From Mesorhizobium comanense (GTDB taxonomy: Bacteria > Pseudomonadota > Alphaproteobacteria > Rhizobiales > Rhizobiaceae), in the NCBI RefSeq assembly GCF_005503535.1, contig NZ_SCNN01000005.1:1-64000 (forward strand): 64,000 nt of DNA. The letters are read 5' to 3'. The notes under the pieces were generated by a model. That model was not told the DNA's origin and searched no databases. It saw nothing but the letters and a program-made list of their open reading frames with translations. How positions within the stretch are numbered: position 1 is the stretch's first letter; the number at the start of each line of letters is the position of its first letter. Shown here one piece after another: positions 17,926 to 26,900 of this stretch. The position numbers were made by a program, and so were the translations under genes.

Positions 17926-20900
17926 GTGCCTGATGGCTCGGATCGGGGGGTGGTCATGGCTCGTGTCTGGGAGAGGGCGGTCGAATCTCGCGGCGTGTCC
18001 GCGCGGTTGAATAAGGGATTTCCGGGATTTTCCGGTTTTCTGGCATTCGCGGCCATCATGGCGCTGATGCTGTTCGTCGGCTCGACCGGTCCCGCGCAGG
18101 CTGCCTGTAGCGCTGCCAGCGGCAATGTTGAAAATTGTACCGGCGCGCCGCCCCCAGACATCAGCTACACCGCACCCGGCGTCACGACGCTGAACGTAAA
18201 TACGCTGACGATCGATCCCAGCCGCATATCCCTGACCGGCACGGGCGCGGCGCCCTCCGATCCTGCCGCGGGCGTACAGCACTACACCTGCAGCAGCAAT
18301 GACCCCGCGCGGTGTACGATAACGCCCGCGAAGCCTGCAAGCGGCAACGATCCCGCGACCCCCGAAACCTGCGCCGGCCCAGATTGTGTGGCGCCGCCGA
18401 CCAAAGCTGCTGGTGGCCCTTCAGGCACTGCGGGTCCGACACTTCAAGTCAATTACAATCAGCCCGCAGCCGACATAAACACACCCAACAGCGGAGCGGT
18501 GATCGCCACCGGTACAATTGGTGTGCTCGGTGCCTCTAACGGCAGTCGTGGCGGCGGTGGTAGCGACGGCTATGTCTTTTCTGATGGTGGCGATGGCCAC
18601 AATGGTGCCGATGGCGGCGCTGTCACCGTCAATGTCGACGGGGCTGTCCAGACGGACAACAGTTGCGCGTCGAACGCGCCTTGCCCCAGCGCTGGCATTG
18701 TGGCGAGCAGCGTTGGCGGCGACGGTGGTAATGGCGGCAGTGCCTACGGCATTACAGGCAGCGCCGGTAAGGGCGGTTTGGGTGGCGTCGGCGGCAGTGC
18801 CACCGTCAATTTCACCGGTGGCAGCGTCGAAACCCTTGGTGATTATTCCGCCGGCGTCGTTGCAATCAGTCAGGGCGGTCACGGCGGCAATGGCGGCGGA
18901 GGCGGCAGCCTCGTCTTCAATCCAGGTGGCGGCAACGCGGCTGGCAGCGGCGGCAACGCCAATGTCGTTACTGGTGCCGGTACGACGATCACCACCATTG
19001 GCGTCTATTCGCACGGTATCGTTGCCCAGTCGATCGGCGGCGGCGGCGGCGGCAGCTCCGGCGGTTTCGGCCTGTTCTCTTCTTCCGGCGGCAGTGGCGG
19101 TAATGGCGGCAATGGTGGCGTCGTCACGGTTACCAACAATGGCAATGTCACGACCTGGGGCAACAATTCTCAGGGCATCCTCGCACAGACGATCGGCGGC
19201 GGCGGTGGCGATGGCGGCTCGAACTTCGGTCTCTTTGCGTCGGGCGGCAGCGGCAGCCTCGGCGGCAATGGCGGCCCTGCGGATGTCGTGACGGTCGGCG
19301 TCACCAATTCCGGTACGATCGTCACCCACGGTCAGCAATCGAACGGCATCCTGGCGCAGTCGATCGGCGGCGGCGGCGGCAATGGCGGCAATTCGGGCGG
19401 TCTGGTGGCGCTTGGCGGCAGTGGATCTTCCACGACCAATGGCGGCATCGTCGAGGTGACGAATACCTCTACTGGCTCGATCAGCACCTATGGCAAGCAG
19501 TCCGCCGGTATTTTCGCTCAGTCTGTCGGCGGTGGCGGCGGCAATGGCGGTAGCGCCGGCGGCCTGTTCACGGCTGGCGGATCGGGTGGCGCCGGTGGCG
19601 ATGGCGCGCGGGTAACGGTGACCAACGCCGGCGATATAGAAACCGGAATAAATGGTCCCGGTTCCGTCAGTTCCGCCGGTATTTTCGCTCAGTCTGTCGG
19701 CGGCGGCGGCGGCAATGGCGGCGGCGCCTTTTCCGGAAGTGTCGGTTTCAGCGTTGCGCTGGGCGGCTCCGGCGCTCCCGGTGGCGACGCCGGCGTGGTG
19801 CAGGTGCTGCGCGACGACCAGAATACAGCCTATTCGATCATCACCCATGGCGACAATTCCGACGCCGTCTTCGCGCAATCGGTCGGCGGCGGCGGCGGCA
19901 ATGGCGGCTTTTCCGTTTCCGTTGCTGCTGGCGCGGTTGCCCTCGCGATGGGTGGAACGGCCGGCGATGGCGGCGTTGGCAAGGCCGTGACCGTCCAGAC
20001 GGCAGGTACGCTCACCACCTCTGGCGACGGCTCGCGAGGCATTTTCGCGCAGTCGATCGGCGGTGGCGGCGGCAATGGTGGCGCGGCCATCGCGATCGCC
20101 GCCAACAGCACCGGCTTTGCCGCCGCGATCGGCATTGGCGGCTCCGGCGGCAAAGGCGGCGCATCGGATGTCGTCACCGTGTCGAGCCTGAGCGACATTT
20201 CGACCATGGGCGACAATGCCGGCGGTATCGTCGCGCAGTCGATCGGCGGCGGCGGCGGCAATGGCGGCTATTCGATCGGCGGCGCCATTGGCGGCATCGG
20301 ACTTGCCGTCAACATCGGCGGCAAGGGGGCGAGCGGCGGCGCCGGCGAGGACGTGATCGTCGGCAGTTCCGGTTCGATCCACACGCAAGGCGACAATTCG
20401 GTCGGCATTCTCGCGCAATCGATCGGCGGTGGCGGCGGCAATGGCGGCTTTACCGTTTCGGCCTCCATCGGCGCGGCGTCGGCAAGTATCGGGCTCGGCG
20501 GCGCCGGCTCCGTGGGCAGCAACGCCGGCGACGTGACCGTCAATGCCGACGGCGCCGGTCACACGATTACCAAGGCCGGCTATGCCGGCACGTGGAATTT
20601 GATCACCGAAGGCAAGAACGCGGCCGGCATCCAGGCTGAAAGCATTGGCGGCGGCGGCGGCAATGGCGGCTTTTCCGGTAGCCTGGCGCTCGGCGGAGTT
20701 GCCAGTGGCGGCGTCAGCCTCGGCGGCAGCGGCAAGGGCGGCGGCGACGCCGCTACAGTTACCGTCAACAATGGCAAGAAGGACAATAACGGCGTCATAA
20801 CGCAGAACAGCATCCTGACCATCGACGACAACTCGATCGGCATCCTGGCGCAGTCGATCGGCGGTGGCGGCGGCAATGGCGGTTTCGCCATCGCACTGAG

Positions 20901-23900
20901 CGGCTCGGGCTCCTATGAGGGGGCGGGCGGCGCGGCGGCGGTGTCGGTCGGCGGCAGCGGCTCCACCGGCGGCATCGGCGAGGACGTGACCGTCACCAAC
21001 TACGGCAACATCACCACCTACGGCAAGCAGTCTGCCGGTATCCTGGCCCAGTCACTGGGCGGCGGCGGCGGCAATGGCGGCTTCAGCATCGGCGCCAGCT
21101 TCACCACAGGCGCGGTCGGCGTTGGCGTGGCGGTTGGAGGCAGCGGCGGCAAAGGGCAATCGGCCGGACCGGTCACGGTCATTTCCACCGGCAATATCGA
21201 GACGCATGGCGACCAATCGGCGGGCATCATGGCGCAATCGGTCGGCGGCGGCGGCGGCAATGGCGGTTTTGCCGGCGCCGGAGCCATCACGCTGCAAGGT
21301 GTCAGTGCCGCTGTCGGCCTTGGTGGCAATGGTGCCGGAGGTGGCGACGCCAAGACGGTCAAGGTCACGTCGACCGGCGACATCAAGACCTATGGCGACC
21401 AGTCGATCGGCATCCTGGCGCAGTCGGTGGGCGGCGGCGGCGGCAATGGCGGTTCCAGCGTTGCGCTGGCGATCGGACAACAGGCGGGTGTCGCTGTCGG
21501 CCTTGGCGGCAAGGGCGGGGCGGCTGGCGCCGGCCTCGACGTCACGGTTGTCTCGACAGGTAACATCTCGACCGGTGCCGGCTTCACCGCAGGAGGTGTA
21601 CGCGGCACTGGTGCTGCCGGCATCCTGGCGCAATCGGTTGGCGGTGGCGGCGGCAATGGCGGCTTCGGCGGCTCGCTTGGCGGCGGCAAGTCGGTCGCGG
21701 TCGGGGTCTCGCTCGGCGGCGATGGCGCTGGCGGTGGCGATGCCGACATCGTCAAGGTGACAAGCACCGGCAACATCTCGACCAATTTCGACAATTCGTC
21801 CGGCATCATTGCCCAGTCGATCGGCGGTGGCGGCGGCAACGGCGGATTCAGCCTGGCTTTCGCGGGTGCTATCGGCGACCCGGCAAGCGCGACAGGGTCG
21901 GTGGCCATTGGCGGCACGGGTGGCATCGGCGGTATCGCCAAGGACGTGACGGTGACCAGCACTGGCACGATCACCACGACGGGCAAGTTCTCCAACGGCA
22001 TCCTGGCGCAATCGATCGGCGGCGGCGGCGGCAATGGCGGCTTTGCCATCTCGGGTTCCGCGACGACAGGCAATGCCGGCATCGGCGTTGGTGTCGGCGG
22101 TTCCGGCGCCGGCGGCTCGATCGCCGGGAAAGTCATCGTAAACAGCTACAGCCTCGTCGACACCAACGGAAACCCGGTGCTGCAGGCGCCGCCTGCAAAC
22201 ACCGTTTCAATCTGGACGCAGGGCGACAATTCGTCCGGCATTTTCGCGCAGTCGGTTGGCGGCGGCGGCGGTTCGGGCGGCTTCGCCGGCAGCCTTGGCG
22301 TCGGGCTCGGCGGCGGCGGCCTGGGGGTCAGCATCGGCGGCGGTGCGGGATCCGGCTCGAATGCCGATACGGTCACCGTAACCAGCTACAACAACATCCT
22401 GACGGGAGGAACGGATTCCTTCGGCATCCTGGCCCAGTCGGTCGGCGGCGGCGGCGGCAATGGCGGCTTTGCCATTGCGTTGAGCGGCAGCCAGAACGGC
22501 ATCGCGGGCAGCGTCGCCGTTGGCGGCAAAGGCTCGAGCGGCGGCAATGCCGATGTCGTGACTGTTACCAGTACAGGCAACATCAAGACCACCGGCGACG
22601 GTTCCCATGCAATCTTCGCGCAGTCCGTCGGCGGTGGTGGCGGCAATGGCGGCTTCGCGGTTTCGGGCACTCTATCGGAAGGCGCGAGCCTCGGCATCGG
22701 CATCGGCGGTAATGGCGACAATGGCGGCGACGCCAAGTCGGTCACGGTTACGTCGACTGGCGACCTGAGGACAGAAGGCCTGAAGGCCGATGGTATCCTG
22801 GCGCAATCAGTCGGCGGTGGTGGCGGCAATGGCGGCTTCACCGGCGTGCTCGCTATCGCGCTCGATGGCGGTGCGGTGGGCGTCGGCGTCGGTGGCACCG
22901 GCAAGGGCGGTGGCAATGCCGACACGGTCACGGTCACCTCGACAGGCAATATCGTGACGCTCAAGAACGGCTCGAACGGCATCCTCGCCCAATCTGTCGG
23001 CGGTGGCGGCGGCAATGGCGGCGCTGCCGTGACTGCGACCGGTGCCGGAAAGCAGGCAAGCGCCGCCGTATCGGTTGGCGGCAGCGGCGGTGGCGGCGGT
23101 ACCTCGAAACTGGTCACGGTCAACAATTTCGGCACCATCGATACGACTGGCGACAAGGCCAACGGCATTCTGGCGCAATCGATCGGCGGCGGCGGCGGCA
23201 CCGGCGGCTTCGCCATCGCTGGCGATTTGCAGGTGGATGGCGCCGGCGGCGCCACAGTGGCGCTTGGCGGTGGCGGCGGCACCGGCCAGGATGGCGGCCC
23301 CGTCATCGTCAACAGCAATGTCGGCACCACGCTCACCAACAACATCGCGACCATCCACACGGTTGGCGGCGATTCCAACGGTATCTTCGCCCAGTCGGTC
23401 GGCGGCGGCGGCGGCGATGGCGGCTTTTCCGGTGCGATTACGGTCACCGGCCAGAACGCCAAGGCCGCTGCCGCGGTTTCCATCGGTGGCTCCGGCGCGG
23501 GCTCGGGCGACGGCAAGACCGTCAACGTTACCTCCGTCGACAATATCCTGACCGAAGGCGACGGCTCGAACGGCATACTGGCGCAATCGGTCGGCGGTGG
23601 CGGCGGCAATGGCGGCTTCGCCTTCGCGGCGACGATCAAGGGCTCGCTTGGCAAGAACCAGAGCAAGAATGGCTCGGTGTCGGTATCGCTGGGCGGCGGC
23701 GCTGGTTCCGGCGGCGATGCTGAAAAGGTCACCGTGGATTCCACGGGTATCATCCAGACCGGCGGCGACAAGGCCTTTGGTGTCCTGGCACAGTCGATCG
23801 GCGGCGGCGGCGGCAATGGCGGCCTCAGTGTGGCCGCGGCCCTCAATCTTGGCGAGGATGGCAATCAGATCACGGTTGCTGTCGGCGGCGAGGGCGGCGG

Positions 23901-26900
23901 CGGCGGCGCGGGGGGTGAAGTGCTGCTGACCCGCCATGGAGCGACCATCACCACCGGCGATCAGTCGGTTGGCTTGTTCGCGCAGTCGGTCGGCGGCAGC
24001 GGCGGCAATGGCGGCATGTCGATATCAGGCGCGATCGCCGGCACCGATGGCAAGACCTTGTCGGCGAGTGTTGGCGGTTACGGCGGCGCCGGCACCAACA
24101 GCAGCAAGGTGACGATCGATAACACCGGCGCCATATCGACCTATGGCGTCGAATCGCACGCCATCCAGGCGCAGTCCATCGGCGGCGGCGGCGGTAATGG
24201 CGGTATGGCGGTCTCGGGCGTGATCGGCTCGCTCGGCAATGGCAAGAATTTGAACGTTGGCGTCACGGTCGGCGGCCTTGGGGGCGACGGAGCCATCGCC
24301 GGCGATGTGTTCGTCACCAATCACGGCCTGCTGCAGACCGGCCTGCTCGCGCCCGGCCAGACCGTGACTACCGGCGACGGCGCCTACGGCATCTTTGCGC
24401 AGTCGATCGGTGGTGGCGGTGGCAATGGCGGCAATGCCATCACCGGCGTACTGGGCGTCAACGGCAACGCCGACGGCACCCAGGTCAATGTCAGCGTCGC
24501 GGTAGGCGGCGCTGCAGGCAACGGCAATACGGGTGGCAACGTCACGATCAGGCAGTATGGCGGCATCGAAACCCACGGCACGGGCGCGTTCGGCATCCTG
24601 GCGCAATCGATCGGTGGCGGCGGCGGCACTGGCGGCCGCGCCAATTCGATCTCCCTTCAGCTCGGCGCCAAATGCACGCTTCCCGGTGTCTGCCCACCCG
24701 CGGGCGGGAAGCCGGGCTGGAACCTTCAGGCGACGGTCGGCGGCGCGGGCGGAACCGGCAACGACGCCCAGACCGTCGATGTCGGCAATTATGATTTCAT
24801 CGTAACGCATGGTGACAAGTCGTCGGGCATCGTCGCCCAGTCGATCGGCGGCGGCGGCGGTATCGGCGGCGACGCCTATATGGGTCTGGGCGGTCTTTTC
24901 GATAATCCGATCGAAGTCGATCCAACCCTGATCCTAAAGCCGCTGGGAACTGCGAGCATCAAGCGCTCGGTCGCAATCGCCATCGGCGGCAATGGCGCCG
25001 GCGGCGGCGACGGCGGCACCGTCATCGTCACCAATGAAGGTGCGATCCAGACAAACGGCAGCAAGTCCGATGGCATCCACGCGCAGTCGATCGGCGGTGG
25101 TGGCGGCGATGGCGGCGACGGTCAGGCCGGCGCGCTTGGCACCGTCGGCATTGGCGGCCGGGGCGCCGCTGCCGGCAATGGCGGCTCGGTCACCGTCACC
25201 AACGGCAAGAACGATGGTGTCGCCAACAACGGCGTCTACAGCCAGGCAAACACCTACATAATCGAGACGTCCGGCACATCGCCGACACCTCCGATAGATG
25301 CCCCTCCGAATGCTGATCCCGAAGAAGGTTATTCCGCCGGCATCTTCGCGCAGTCGGTCGGCGGCGGCGGCGGCACGGGCGGTGGTGCAGGCGGCCTGCT
25401 GTCGCTCGGTGGCTCAGGAAAGGCTGGGGGCACTGGCGGTGAGGTCACCGTGAACAATTACGGCGGCATCCTTACCCATGCGGATGATTCCGTTGGTATT
25501 TTCGCGCAGTCGGTCGGTGGCGGCGGTGGCGCTGGCGGTTCGCTTGGCATCAGCGCGATCGCCGTGGGCGGCGCGGGTGGCTCCAGTGGCGATGGCGGCA
25601 TTGTCACGGTCACCAACAAGGCCGTGATCACGACGCACGGCATTGATTCCTACGCGATCCAGGCCCAGTCGGTCGGCGGTGGTGGCGGTTCTGGTGGCGG
25701 CAAGAATGGCGGCATCACCGGCTCGATCCCGGCCCTTGTCTCGATCGGCGGCAAAGGCGGCGCGAGCGGCACCGGCGGAACCGTCACCGTTACCAACAGC
25801 AGCACCCTGCACACCTATGGCGCCGGCGCCGATGGCATCAACGCCCAGTCGATCGGCGGTGGCGGTGGCTCCGGCGGCCGCGCGATAGGCTTTGTTGCGG
25901 TCGGCGGCCGCGGCGGCGATGTCGACGACGGCGGTGTCGGCTACGATCCAAACGACCCGAACAACGTCAAGGGCGGCAGCCATGGCGGGGGCGGTGCGGT
26001 CAACGTCTACAACAATCCCGGCGGCAACATCATCGTCGAAGGCGTCGGCGCGCATGGCATTTTCGCCCAGTCGGTCGGCGGCGGCGGCGGCTCCGGCGGC
26101 GGCGGCATTGGCGCCAGCATCGTGCCGACTTCGGTCGGTGTTGGCGGCAATGGTGGCAGTTCCGGCGATGGCGGTGTGGTTACCGTCGAAAACCATGGCA
26201 AGATCACCGCCATAGCCGACGCCTCGGTGGCGATCTTCGCCGAATCGATCGGCGGCGGCGGCGGCACCGGGGCCATGAGCATTGCCGCGGCGCTCAGCCC
26301 GGGGGCCGCGACATTCGGCGTCGGCGGCGACGGCGGCGCGAATGGCAAGGGCGGCAATGTTAACGTCACCAACTTTGGCGATGGCCTTATCTACACCAAG
26401 GGCTTCGGTTCCACCGGCATCATGGCGCAGTCGGTCGGCGGCGGCGGCGGCAGTGGTGGTGCGAGCTATTCGGTGGCCGGCGGCGCGCCCGGCTTCTCGC
26501 TCGCGCTCGGCGGCAAGGGCGCGGCCGGCGGCGACGGTGGCGTGGTTACCGTCATCAACAATGGCGTCATGCAGCTCGATGGCGACAATTCGGTCGCGAT
26601 CTTCGCACAGTCGGTCGGTGGTGGTGGCGGTAAAGGCGGCACCGCGATTGCCGCGACCATCGGCCCGCCGGTGTTCATCGGCGGCGACACGGGCGTGACC
26701 GGCAAGGGCGGCGACGTCACAGTCACCAACACCGGGCAGATCGTGCTCAAGGGCAACGGCTCCGTCGGCATCTTCGCGCAATCGGTCGGTGGCGGCGGCG
26801 GCGTGATGACGGCCGGCACCGACGGCATCATCCAGGCTGTCAGTGGCGGCAAGGGCGACGGCGGCGTCGTGACCATCAACAGCAATGTCGCGATGCTGAT

